From Hymenochaete sp. R1 (lineage: Eukaryota > Basidiomycota > Agaricomycetes > Hymenochaetales > Hymenochaetaceae): DNA of 64,000 nucleotides. The stretch is taken from NCBI GenBank assembly GCA_019400425.1, contig JAFREE010000092.1:32418-96417 (forward strand). The letters are read 5' to 3'. The notes below the pieces were generated by a model. That model ran no database searches, was not told the origin of the DNA, and was given only the letters and a program-made list of their open reading frames with translations. Position numbers and translations under genes: made by a program. Shown piece after piece: positions 13,415 through 25,199 of the stretch (the first letter of the stretch is position 1; the number at the start of each line of letters is the position of its first letter).

Positions 13415-13890
13415 AAATGGACGGATATTAGGTACTTGGATGTTTTGTTTGACTGCGGTTTGTCGATTCGGCTAACCAGACCTTCTTTTATTGCATCCAC
13501 AGATTTTATATGAAATGTCTTGCACTTTGAATTACAATCCCTGGCTATACTATCTGTTTATCGGAATCCTGTTTTGTAGAAGGATGGAATGGAAATGCAC
13601 TCTATCGATTTTATACGCGTATATTGATGCCCGGCCCGCAACCCGGGCCGATCGTTGTATGTCTCAACTTTATTCTACGGTGGAACCGATAGCCTGAGCT
13701 CCCCTGATCAGAACGCCATCAGCATCTTAGAACAGTATTGAACAGAGCTCGGAATGTTCCTTCGTGCTAAGAAACTTCTTCGCTCTTTTTGCCTATGGAC
13801 AATGTCCTTAAGGAAATGTTCCCCTTCAGTCCAACGTGAATTCCTCTTGAAGTTAGCATTCTTGGCTTCATCCCTCGACGTCCCCCACTC
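13415..13890. other. Intergenic space
   Basis: These 476 bp lie between the methyltransferase stop and the acyltransferase 3 start. The region contains an open frame in the same direction that begins upstream of the chosen ATG but has no similarity to the other copies. I see nothing else. Confidence 0.5.
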
Positions 13891-15728
13891 ATGTCTGCAA
13901 CAAACACCGTCTTTTGCAAAGTTGGCGATAGGGAGTATGCTAGGAAATGCGTTGGGATGGAAGTGCTAGTCTGCGGTGCGTCTTCGTAAGTCTCGTGTGT
14001 ATTTACTCAATTGCTGGTCCGAGACTCTAACGTCGAGTACAGGAGAGAAATGGGCGGGATATGCCACTGCACCTTTTCGACGAGCGTTTGCTTTCAGTCA
14101 CCGTTATCTCGACAAGCCTTGGCGCCCATGTTGAAGAACGCACTGGTTCGTCTTCGACACCTAGTGCCGGCTATCGCGTGCAAAGTCTCCAACCTCCCAT
14201 CATACGAATTTCAACTTAAATACACGATTCCGAAATCGCTCGACGAGGTGTACCGTTGGGTTGACGAGATTCTTTGCGTATCTGATGAAGGTGCGGGATT
14301 CGAAGAGAAGAACAGCGCGATGCGGAATGGACGATGGTGGTCAGCAGAGGACAATCAGTACGGTTTGGAGCTGCACGTATGCCCTAATCTGTCTCGTGCC
14401 GGGCCGAGTTGGCAGTTTGTGTAAGTAACCTGTATCAATTTCTATATCTCTCTGGACCCTTATTCTCAAATCCGTCGCATAGATTAAGTGCACATCACAG
14501 TTGTGTTGACGGGAGGAGCGCATTCATGATTTTGGACAAGGTCCTCTCTTTTTTGAGGGATGAGATAAGATGTTGCTCACCACCACTTTCGAAATTGCAT
14601 TGGGGAGACGAGGTGACCAGATTGGCACCGGCGGGACCCGTAGTTTGGTCAGTATCCGAGACAGGTACACCGGTCGATTTTCCAGTGCCATGTCCTCCGG
14701 CCAGTAACCAAAAGCAGGTTTGTGAACCGCTTGGTCAATTCGTACGCATGATACATTCTAAAGCCCCATGCAGGTTCCGTGGATATGCTTCACGTCAGGC
14801 TACGATAAGTCGACGCTTGCTCCCGATTTGAGTCAACACCTCAAGCTCTCCAAACAAGATACTGCCCGTTTATATTCGGCTACAAAGAAGCACGGAAAGA
14901 CCGTCACACATGCGATGACGAGCCTCATCATCCTTGCCAACGCCGAGACCGCTCTACGAATTGCTGAGCGGCTAGGACCAGAACATCTTGACGCAACTAT
15001 GTCAAGTTTTCACCTAGCGACGCAATACCAAATGGGAATGGGCTACATCAACCACGTACGTCAGCTTATTTCTCAGCGTATGACATGCATTGATATAGTA
15101 CTCCTGGGTTCCCCAGCGTCACAGGATGCCCAAAGAGTATGCTTCTCTAGACTCTGAACGCGGAACTCCTCTTGTAGCGGCAGACGCATTGCCTCTCGCA
15201 TTCTCGCTCCATCCTTTTCATAAAATGCTCAGTATCGATCATTTGAACGGCAGAGTATCTCGAAACGTTGACGCTGAGTGTTTCTGGGACGAGCTAGTTC
15301 AAAACGTTGCGGATACTTGGGAGAACGCAGATGTGAATCGTTGCCGTTTCACTCCATCACATTGGCTAATTTGATCTTCATAGCAATCAGTAGATGGGTA
15401 CCTCCTACGATCCTCTATCTGCAACCTCTTCGAAACCGCACCGAAAGCTGGCGTGAACCCACCAACGACGGCGCCTTTCATTTCGTCTTTCGGTGACCTC
15501 TCTCGCCTCGGCATCCTCGAATCATTCCGTCCCTCACATAGAGATGTGCTGACTGTTGATGACGTGCTCTTTTCGATACGAACACGTAACTGTCCATTGT
15601 TTACTTCTTTCTGCCAGTACGATGATCAGTTACGACTCGATGTGATTATGAACGAGCGTTATATGTCGAATGAGGACTTGCGGCTTTTCCTTGATATTTT
15701 TATGGGATGGTTTGAAGCAGTGGCATGA
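13891..15728 (+). CDS. CAT-fold acyltransferase (HxxxD), paralogue 3
   Basis: The start ATG at 13891 (MSATNTVF) was chosen because the next residues, EYARKCVGMEVLVCGASS, align with paralogue 2 and end at the same phase-2 intron (13986-14042). The stop TGA ends at 15728. The catalytic motif is HSCVD followed by GRSAF. The blocks KSLDEVYRWVDEIL, GDLSRLGILESF and the DDQLR segment near the C terminus are shared with both sisters. It is a putative acyl-CoA-dependent acyltransferase, cytosolic, with unknown substrate. The sequence lies closer to paralogue 2 than to 1. It is in tandem with the methyltransferase and convergent with the first OYE gene. Confidence 0.87.
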
Positions 15729-16177
15729 AAAGTGTTTTATTATGAATGTCCCAAGACCTAACTCGGGGCTGTTGAACGCCATTGATTATCCCGGTTCACT
15801 TGTATGCATCTTCTCTTGTACTTTCTTGTGTAAAATAAACATAGGTTTCAATGTATGATATGGAGATTTCCGAAACCCGAATTCAATTTGACACCCATTG
15901 AACGGTCCACTGTATCTACTTTCATATTTTCAGTGTCACTGCGACTCGAGGTGATATAATTAGCAAGCATCGCAATAGGTGTTTTTTTTCTTAATAAAAT
16001 AAGAGGACAGTACGAAGAAAAACACGGACACTCTGATATATGAACTTTCCACTGATGTCTAGCAACTAGTAGATGAAGTGAGTAAAACGTCTGCATTAAA
16101 TTTATGTATGTATTATGGTGGTCTTGGATGATACCCCAGGTACGGAAACCATCTTTCAGGCAACTGCGTGTACTCTC
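15729..16177. other. Convergent intergenic space
   Basis: These 449 bp lie between the 3' ends of acyltransferase 3 (+) and OYE A (-). AAAATAAAC downstream of 15728 and TTAATAAAA near 15990 could be polyadenylation signals for either gene. No other feature was seen. Confidence 0.5.
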
Positions 16178-17534
16178 TTAGTTAGCCAAAGTCGTTCCGG
16201 CGGTACTACTTGCTTTGTATCGCTTTTCTATATCGGGATCAGCGAACGCGTAGTCGATATAGCCTACCGGTGTCTTCGGATCGTAGAACGTCTTTCGATC
16301 ATAGGGCTCGAGAGGAATCTGCTTCTCGAGCCGTGAAGGAAGGTCAGGCTAAGCAAGACAATTGAGTATTTCGAACTTTTGCGCGACATGATATTCTGCT
16401 CACATTAGGAATAAATGCCCTCCCGAACGCGATGAGGTCGCCCTTCTCATCCGCATCTCGAAGTGCGTCTTGCAAATTATATCCACCTGCGCTCAGGTAC
16501 ACGGACCCGTTCGCCTCACTATCCGGACTCTTCCATATCGAGCGCAAGAAATCATTTGACTCAAATTCGAAAGCTTTTCTGTCGAAACCACCTGATACCC
16601 TCGGTTCCACGACGTGGAGGTACGCGAGTCGGGGGTACGCTTCTCGAAGTTGGCTCACTAAGAAGGCGAACTGAGGGAAAGGATGCTTCATATGCATTCC
16701 TTCATGAAGTCTATCAAAAGCCATGATGTGTACAACAGAGGGATCACCAACCTTTAAAGTCATTGAAAGGACTTAAGCGAATCGAAGTCCGTTCTTCACC
16801 TACAGCTTCCACTACTTCCTGCATTATCTCTAGAGCAAAACGGCTTCTGTTTGCGATGGATCCTCCCCATATATCCGTCCGATGATTTGACGTATCTTGA
16901 AGGAACTGATCTATCAAATATCCATGCGCTCCGTGCACCTCGACTCCATCGAAGCCCGCTAGACGGACGGCGTTCTGGGCAGCCGTTTTGAAGTCTTGAA
17001 TTGTCCGTAAGATGTCGTCGTGAGAAAGGACGTGTATAGGTGCATCGGGTCGCTCTGGTGGAGGTATATCTGAAGGCGCGACGACTTTATAAGGCCCTCC
17101 AGGGTTTCTCCTAGGATCAACTTGCGAGAGAACAGAAGGGTCACTAAATCTTCCTGGGTGCCGAAGCTGAAGGAAAATGTAGGATCCTTGAGCATGTACG
17201 GCATCCGTCACCTAGCACAGATGACTTTAAATGCGCAGAAAAAATATGTCTCAATTCCATTACGCACTTTCTTCCATCCTTTACACTGTTCCTCGGTCCA
17301 TACGCCTGGCACGTAGTTGTAACCATTCGCTTCGGCTGAGATACAGGTCGATTCTGCGATAAGCAGTGTTCCAGGTCTGCTCGCTCGTTGCGCGTAGTAT
17401 TCAGCCATCATATTTGTCGGCACATGACTATCTGCACAACGGTAACGAGTCAACGGCGCATGAACGACTCGATGAGAGAGTTGACAATTTCCAACCCGCA
17501 CGGGCTGGAAGAGCTTTTCGTTCTTGAGAGGCAT
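16178..17534 (-). CDS. Old yellow enzyme family oxidoreductase A
   Basis: Four exons (17268-17534, 16752-17211, 16404-16699, 16178-16348) encode 397 aa, the normal OYE length. This FMN/NAD(P)H enzyme of the NADH:flavin oxidoreductase family reduces activated C=C bonds of enals, enones or ergot-like intermediates. The N-terminal LFQPVRVGNCQLSHRVV, the block ending APLTRYR (the Thr corresponds to OYE1 Thr37) and the C-terminal YDRKTFYDP (Tyr375 equivalent) are conserved. The substrate-anion pair is HGAHGY, so it is His/His, as in plant 12-oxophytodienoate reductases, rather than His/Asn. No targeting signal is seen. An in-frame upstream ATG at 17672 exists but the residues added do not fit the family. 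OYE B lies in tandem. Confidence 0.93.
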
Positions 17535-19892
17535 TCTAAAGCAAGACGTAAAGCACGATTTAATAGTGATACAGTACATGAAAGGGCTTACAGAAGACGT
17601 TGCTGCACTAAAGTAATGCTCTGAGAAATTGGGGGGTTTCGGATCATAAGCTACCAATGCATATACAACCACTATTTGAATCCATTGCCTGTCATCAAAG
17701 AAAGCTTGAACGTGAAGTGACTGTTGGAAAAAACTGTGTTTGTTTCTTTAGGTGGCCTCATCTGTTTATCCGGAGCAAGGCTTTAGTTCATTCTTTCGAA
17801 AATGGTAGCATCGCTTTCTTTGATTAAACCGGCAAACGTTCCCTCGCGTTTCAACTTTTGGCGTCTGCATTGTCCGCTATCATTGGGTATCATGCTACCG
17901 CGGCATTGAACGATCTCGGAATCAAGATAAAAGAGCTTGTCTTGACATCCTGAGCATTTTCTTCGTTATAAGTATTGTAACTCTTACGGTTGGCAGAAGA
18001 AACGATCATCGATTTTTTTGTTTCATATACCCGCCGAATGATCAGTGGTCCACAGGCAGAACATTCGCTATTTATTGAATGTACACAGCATCCTATCATC
18101 CGCTATGATAATGGTGAATCAGATTGGAAAACGCCAAGATGAATCTGCAAGTTTTTCTACGTACCTTCTACCTTCCCTAGGAGTGTTCTACGTTCTACGT
18201 TCCACGAGAATAGCCATAGCCGCGTAAGCTTTGAATGGGATGAAAGTTGCCTCCGTGAGAAGGCTAATAATTGTGCGTTGTGCTGGCAGAACTGAAAGGA
18301 CCCAATGAGATTATCGGCCATTTCCAGTTGGAACTCTTCCAAAAAGCTTATCATTCCCGTGAGACATTCTTGGACCGTCCTGCGACTACTGCGACGCAGT
18401 GCTTGGAACGATCACAGTCTCAGAACCAAAAGATGAGCCAAGTGAATGATGAGTGTCGGTAGAATCCATTGGGGATCTTCTTGTCGTAGCACGTTGGTAG
18501 TTCGATGAAATAGTCATTCCCATTAAAAGTCGGTGATAGACGCGTTAATGCTCTCCACAGGCTGTAAGATCTTCTTCCAGCAACTCTTCTGCTTGCTTCC
18601 GAGATAATCGGCGTTCCACTTAGCTATCTCATCGAGATTTCCATATTCGTGCGAAGATATTCCGGTCATAAGACGACCTGGTATTGCGAGTCAGTTCCAC
18701 TTTTTTTTCTATCCAGTGCAGCTTTCTAGCTTACCGAGTCCTTTGTCCTCGCTTTTACTTAATGCACGATATCGGCCGAAACCAAAGACTGCGAAGAATC
18801 GGGCTGCGCGAATCCTGTCGTTGCGTGCAGTCAACGTTTCTCGAAATATACAGCTTACTCATCAAAAATAGATGTAGTAGCAAATATTTAGGAGGTAAAA
18901 TGACGCTGCTCAATGTTGTTTAGCCATGGACGTTGTGGTGGAAGAGAAGATAGTCTGATCGATCGGTGAATACAGAGAACCTTGAGCACGTGAGATTGCT
19001 TACAAATTTCAATTTGCAGATCCTTGCAGCAGAGGCACATCGTCGGCTCACCAGGCCTTTACTTTTCTTTCTTTTCACCGCAACTATTAGCAGCAGTGTG
19101 AGACAGTGCACCTTGCCTCGGATTTCAAGCTTTCACCTCGTAATAGGATAGTTAATGGTCTTATGAGTATGAGAACTGTACGGCGAGATGTTTGGGTCTT
19201 TAAGTCGGACCTAATTTCGTTCTTGATATTTGGGTTGCAACTTGCGGACACCCGGACTGCATTTATAACCGAAATGGCATTACTTTAAAATAAAAATGCT
19301 CTACGTCTACGATGAGTAGCTGGAAGATGCAACAGATACCAGGAAGGCTATAACTGCATGTCTATCCTCTCTGTCCTATTCTAATGACGCTTGACCTTCA
19401 ACCTTAGGCCTTTGGTCAGTCATACTCAATCTGGCCACCCTTTCATGGTACGCTCCGTAGTGTGCCTAAGTTTTAATATCATGGGAGGTTATGCTACTGC
19501 ATATCTCATATTTCGGAGACAATCCCGAAGCATTCAGGCTCTCGCGACTCACAAGGCGATCTGGTGATGTCTACTATCGATGGCATGCTAATTCAAGTTT
19601 GGAATCTTTGGATGCGCACTCGACTTTGTCCTTTGCTCGCCTTTATATATAAGTTCGATGAGTGGTTTCGCGTAAGTACCATTACGAGTGGGGAGAGTAT
19701 GACGTAAGGAAAGTTCAAACTTTATATAAATATATTTATGGATTCAGGTCAGTGATTTGTTTCTGAGATTCGTTTATTGCAAGTGTAGTGTATCATATCT
19801 ATTATATTCTTTTCTCAGATTTTCCAAAAAGACCAGTATCTTGACTACTGTACAAAGAAAAGGCAGCCCTCTCGATTTTGGCACACCTTCGA
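17535..19892. other. Intergenic region between the tandem OYE genes
   Basis: About 2.36 kb containing the promoter of OYE A at its left end. It has only short open frames without recognisable domains. Composition is AT-rich compared with the genes. The spacer is long for a simple tandem duplication, so DNA was probably inserted or a gene was lost, but I cannot identify a remnant. Confidence 0.5.
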
Positions 19893-21250
19893 CTATTTAG
19901 CCAAATTGTCACCCGCGATGTAACTCGCTTTGTATCGCTTTTCTGTGTCATGATCAGCGAAGGCGTAATCGATATAGCCTACCGGTGTCTTCGGATCGTA
20001 GAACGTCTTTCGATCATACGGTGTGAGCGGGATCCCTTTCTCGAGTCGCGAAGGAAGGTCGGGCTGGGGCAGCCTGTGAGACATTCGCCCCTACTTTCTA
20101 ATATAAGATACACTTACGTTGGGAATATATATCCTTCCAAATGCGATGAGATCACCTTTCTCCTCTGCATCTCTAAGCGCATCGTGCAGGCTATAACCAC
20201 CTGCACTCAGGTACACTGATCCATTTGTTTCATTGTCCGGCCCGTTCCAAATCATGCGCAAGAAATCATTTGATTCTCCCTCGAAAGCTTTTCTGTCGAC
20301 ACCGCCGGAAACTCTCGGTTCTACAACATGTAGGTACGCGAGTCGAGGATACGCCTCCCGAAGTTGGCTGACCAAAAAAGCGAACTGAGGTGCCGGGTGT
20401 TTCATATGCATTCCTCTCGAGGGGTTAGTGACAGAAAGTCGGAGATTTTGTTTTGCTTCTACATACCTTTAAGGTCATTAAAGGGACTCAAGCGAATCGA
20501 AGCTCTTTCTTCACCGATGACTTTTACCACCTCCTTCATGATTTCTAGTGCGAAACGGCTTCTGTTTGCGATTGCTCCGCCCCATATGTCTGTACGTTGA
20601 TTAGACGTGTCTTGTAAGAACTCATCGATCAGATATCCATGGGCTCCATGTACCTCGACTCCATCGAACCCAGCTGAGTAGATAGCGTTGTAGGCAGCCG
20701 TTCTGAAGTCTTGGATTGTTCGTAGGATATCATCTTGTGAGAGGACGTGCAGAGCTACATTGGGATTCTCTGGCGGTGCTATGTCTGACGGTGCCACGAC
20801 TTGATAAGGACCCCCTGAGTTCCTGATAGGGTCGTTTCGTGAGAGAACGGCCGGATCGCACATTCTCCCCGGGTGCCATAGCTGAAGGAAAATATAAGAT
20901 CCTTGGGAGTGAACGGCATCCGTCACCTGATGTCGGATTGTCAGAACGACTCAAATTTGAAGCTCGCGCATTCTTCTACGTACTTTCTTCCACCCTTTAC
21001 ACTGATTTTCACTCCAAATCCCCGGGACATTATCATATCCACATGCTTCGGGTGAAACGGGAGTGGCTTCCGCTATGAGCAGCGTACCGGGTCTACTCCC
21101 TCGCTGCGCGTAGTATTCTGCCATGATATCAGTTGGTACATGGTTATCTGCAGCCCGGAATCGTGTGCACGGTGCAAATACGACCCGATGCGCGAGTTGA
21201 CAATTTCCTACTCGAATCGGCTGGAAGAGCTTTGCGTTCTTGTGGGACAT
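19893..21250 (-). CDS. Old yellow enzyme family oxidoreductase B
   Basis: Tandem paralogue of OYE A with the same four-exon layout; exon 1 (20984-21250) has exactly the same length, 267 nt, as in OYE A. The start is MSHKNAKLFQPIRVGNCQLA. The block APCTRFR keeps the flavin-tuning Thr, the catalytic pair is His/His (HGAHGY), and YDRKTFYDP supplies the conserved C-terminal Tyr. The last exon begins PDLPSRLEKG and ends at TAG 19893-19895. It predicts an FMN-dependent ene-reductase using NAD(P)H, cytosolic. A 50-bp block in the last exon is identical to OYE A (19969-20018 versus 16254-16303), which points to recent duplication or gene conversion. It is divergent from the NYN gene. Confidence 0.93.
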
Positions 21251-21964
21251 TGTATGCCAAGATGCGAAGCCTGGTTAAAATGCGAAACTGCTGATGGAAG
21301 GTATAGTGAAAGATGAACTCTATCGAAGAACATCTCTTGATAACTCGAGAGAGCCGCTGAGTAATTGTTGCAATACTAGGAAGTTAAGAATAGACCCGTT
21401 AACAATCTACGTCCGGGTTCACACGAGGTTTTTACACAGAGCCCAAAAAATGCTTCCGTCGGAACGCGTTGGTACTTCCCCCTGCCCTGAAGTCGGTCGG
21501 TTGTAGTCGTAATATTTTCTAGAAACTTGAGACCTTAGTTACCTATGAACATGATCAAGTTGATAAGAATAGTTTCGCTATAAGGAACTCGGACTCACTG
21601 ACAGTGAGGTGCTGCCCGTTAACCTGAGTTGAAAACGTTCACGTTCACGCCGCTGACCAATACAGTTCATTGAAGTTATACGAAGGCCTTAATGAGATTT
21701 CGCCAAATTTCTAGTAGAAGTAATGCATTGTCAAGCCCCCAAGGTCATCAAGGTCGGAAGAAAAGGAAGAAAATGAGCGACTAGTCACCGAATATAGGAA
21801 AAAGGAGGCACGTGGAACTGCTTACGAGATTGCGCACATGTTAGCGGCATGACATCCTCGAGTCCGTTTGAGTCTCTTCTGCTCTTTTTCTTGAGCCACT
21901 CACGCACGCAGCTCAGAATATATCGAAGAAGGCTTCATGAGACACAGAGCTACTGAGAGTCGAT
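21251..21964. promoter_or_regulatory. Divergent promoter region, OYE B / NYN gene
   Basis: 714 bp between two genes transcribed away from each other. Both promoters must lie here. I see no clear TATA box for the NYN gene and no strong repeated operator-like motif. Confidence 0.5.
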
Positions 21965-23947
21965 ATGGACAGACATTCAGATTCAACGGGCTTCTCTCCG
22001 ACTCCATTCAGTCCATTCTCTTCCAACAACTCCATGGGCAGCGAAGGGGGCACCTCCGATGGTGAGTAGGCAATACTTCGTCCTGTATCCAATTGAACTA
22101 ACGACGAAGTAGAACCGGCGGATTTGGGCCAGCTCGCCGCCGTGTTTGAAGCTCTTCGCACAGAGTTTGTACCTCGCAATCAAGCCCCCGTCATACGCGG
22201 ACCGGACGCCGGAACACCGACCTCGTCGCTGATGGTCTCGCCCTCGGACGGGGAGGATGCTGAGGAGGCCACGAGGACCGTCTGGTCTGCCTCAGATCCT
22301 GCTACATACTCCGAGTCGGATGAGGACCTTGGCAACCCTGTCCCAACACAAGAAGCTCTTGATCAACCATCGTTAGGCTACCTCGATGATGTGCTTGGGT
22401 TTCTTGCGGCTGAACGGGAGAAATTACAGAGGAAGACGGGTCAGAGGAATGGCGTGTCATCTCAATCGCAGGCTTCGACAAGTGAGAGTGCACGACGACA
22501 TGTAATTGAGCCTCGACGGAAGCGGCGGCGAAAGAAGACCAAAGTGGGGACAAGCGCGACCGGAAGTGCAAGTATGACCCATGTTGACATCGACCATGAC
22601 GCCGATGCCGACGCTGAGGGTGCAATTACCCCTGTTGGTGATATGTTGGATGGATCATCCTCTGGTGAATACTGGGTTCATGGGAAGTCGATGCCATCCA
22701 CACCCCCTAGGCCAAATCGGCATCTACGAACTGTAGACGAAAGAGTGAAAGGTAAAGAACCAGTTACAGCGACGACGCCAGGATCCTCCTCCAAAGTCAC
22801 TGTTCAACCAAAGCTGACACATAGCCGGTCGACACCTAGTCTTCGCGTCTCTATACCATCTCCGCCCGATGCGGGAGTACTTCGACTGCGGACTCTAGCC
22901 ACGAAATTGCGTATGCTGTTCGTACATGATGCTAAGACCCTTTCTTCTGTGCTGCTGAATGATGGGCCGGAAGACGATGGGATCATCGATCCCAGAGGCC
23001 GACCTGCGAACGACGAAGACCCATTAGTTCATGTTTTCATTGATCAGCAAGTCTTTTCGTAATGCATCTAGGCAGACGAGCTAAAACCTTTCCGCAGTTC
23101 TAATATCCTTATCGGTTTTCTAAACTACCTTCGTCGTTTTCCAGTCCATACATCCCGCCGCGCCAAAACCCACCTTTCCCACTCCGCGCTGACCCTTATA
23201 CTCGAACGCGGTAGGCCCATCTCACGCCGTGTTCTCGCAACTTCCTCGCCTCTTTATCAGCCAATGGAAAGTGCGGAGCGTCTCGGATATGAAGTTAAAG
23301 TGTACGCGCGTGTCCCAGATCTCGGCGATGGTATGGACCGTGACCGCTCTGTTACCCGAGAAACCCTGCGTCACAAGAGGAATAGTAGCGGTGCTAATGG
23401 GAATATGGGTATAGGGGCAGGATCGGGGAGTGCTGACTCTGATCCTGGACCGGCACAAGCTAGCCCCGCACAATCAAGCATAGTGAAGCCCGTAAATAAT
23501 GGGCACTCCTTAGGCCATTCCCGAAGCTCGTCCTTGAATGTCCCGTCTTCTTCGAATCGAGCCGGTGCCGGCGGACGTGGTGGAAGCAATATCGCTCGAG
23601 TAAGATATCGCGAGCAGGGCGTAGACGAATTGTTGCAGTTGAAATTGCATCAAGCTATTGCTGATGCCGACACGCCCCCTCCGCTGGAGTCGACCATCGT
23701 GCTTGCCACTGGTGATGGTAACGTAGGTCAATTCAACGCAGACGGATTCTTAGGGGCAGTGCGCACGGCGTTGCGTAAGGGTTGGCGCGTGGAACTGTAC
23801 GCATGGGAGTTTGGGCTAAGTAAAGCCTGGGCGAAAGAGTTTGGCGGGGGAGACGAAACGAGTGAGACGACACCTGGTCCATACGGCGACAAGTTCAAAA
23901 TTGTGGGTCTGGAGAAGTTTGCGCATGATTTGTTGGAAATGCGCTGA
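21965..23947 (+). CDS. NYN-domain protein, putative RNase
   Basis: Three exons (21965-22061, 22113-23046, 23098-23947) encode 626 aa. The C-terminal half carries an NYN (PIN-like) nuclease fold. Strand 1 reads VFIDHSN (Asp about residue 343), and a later acidic turn reads ATGDGN (Asp about residue 550), the type of acidic site used to bind metal in RNA cleavage. Between them is a long low-complexity insert rich in Gly and Ser. The N-terminal 300 residues are Ser/Pro/Asp-rich with a basic patch (RRKRRRKKTK) that could be a nuclear localisation signal. Intron 2 has a GC donor; using it is the only way I found to restore the FIDHSN motif. The RNA target is unknown. Confidence 0.85.
23047..23097 (+). 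other. GC-AG intron in the NYN gene
   Basis: The 51-nt intron begins GCAAGT, the classic GC-type donor, and ends CCGCAG. Removing it joins GAT CA to T TCT AAT and completes the NYN motif FIDHSN. A predictor that allows only GT donors would end the protein shortly after FIDQ. Confidence 0.85.
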
Positions 23948-25199
23948 TGAATAACTCTCGCTTGGTTTCATACGTTTTCTTTCTCTTTCTTCTCTCGCGC
24001 TTGTACTCTCATTTCATTTCGAGGGAGTGGAATAGCATGCATTCATCAATATATCTCGTCTCGCACTACTAGAAATTACTTGTATTTGTTACTTACCTGC
24101 CCCTTTCGTCGCTGATACGCCTGATGTAAGATTAGACGCCCCGTCTCTACCAGAACCGCCCCCTTCTCCGAATGCCTTTGTCTATCGCTATCGTAGTCCT
24201 CTCGCAAATGTTCCCTTATGGAGATTTCAAGTTACGTTTCTTCCTTATGTTCTGGTAGTCGTATGCTGTGTTCATGTACATGCCGGAATGACTCTGGTGT
24301 GTATTCAATGAATTTTGCACCCTGTGTGGTAACCTGTTCTCTTTCCCTTTTTAATGCCCCTTTAACTCTACCTCACGAGCATTTCCAATTCGCATAGTTT
24401 AAAATCAATCATTTGTGGTTCCTCACTGAGATGCCGAAACCCTGTCAGCCACCCCAATGAAAGCCGTCGAATTGCGGAGGTACCTAACTCCGAAACAAAC
24501 CAGGACTTTGGCAACGAAATTGTGGGCCTTGTGAGGCGAAGCAAAAAAAGGAGGCGACGGAACTTAATCTCGAAGCTGGGACGGTGATACACGAATGGCG
24601 TGACGTAGGTTCAAGTTTCCAGGCCACAAAACCCGAGAAGACCTCCCCTTTCCCTAACTTCTGATTACAAGAAGGCTGGTTCTTCTGAAGATTCTGAAAT
24701 TTTAGAGTACGCCGGTGGACTGGCATGCGCTTGATCAACCGGGAAATTGTGAAGACGGATGTTTCTAAAGTGGCGTTTGTCAGTGCATATTCTTTTTCGA
24801 ATTCGACAGTTCGATACACTACGATTATCAAAGCGACAATTGATTTGCAATTTGGAAAGCGGTATATCGATACAAGTGAATGAAGCTACGGCGTAGTTTG
24901 GTTATTGAAAAAAGAAAAGAAAAACAGTAAGCACGTATAGGACACACGAGGTATTGAGAAAGAAAGTCTAGGTTTTTGGTAATCATACAAGTTCGAGGAA
25001 CAGGTGAGAAACATGAGCGGAGAAGTTCCGGAGCCATGGTACACTTAATAGGGCTTCTCGTCTGCGAGGGCGAAAGCCAAAAAGGTATACAGGTTATTTT
25101 TAGGATATTGAATGCCATAAGACTTTCGTGAACGTCCATTTTCCATGCACGCATTAGGTAACAACAGGGGCGCGGGGGGGATTCATGATCTTTCGGAGT
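23948..25199. other. Convergent intergenic region
   Basis: 1.25 kb between the 3' ends of the NYN gene (+) and the Zn2Cys6 gene (-). Only short open frames without recognisable domains occur. Longer than most convergent spacers in this window. Confidence 0.5.
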
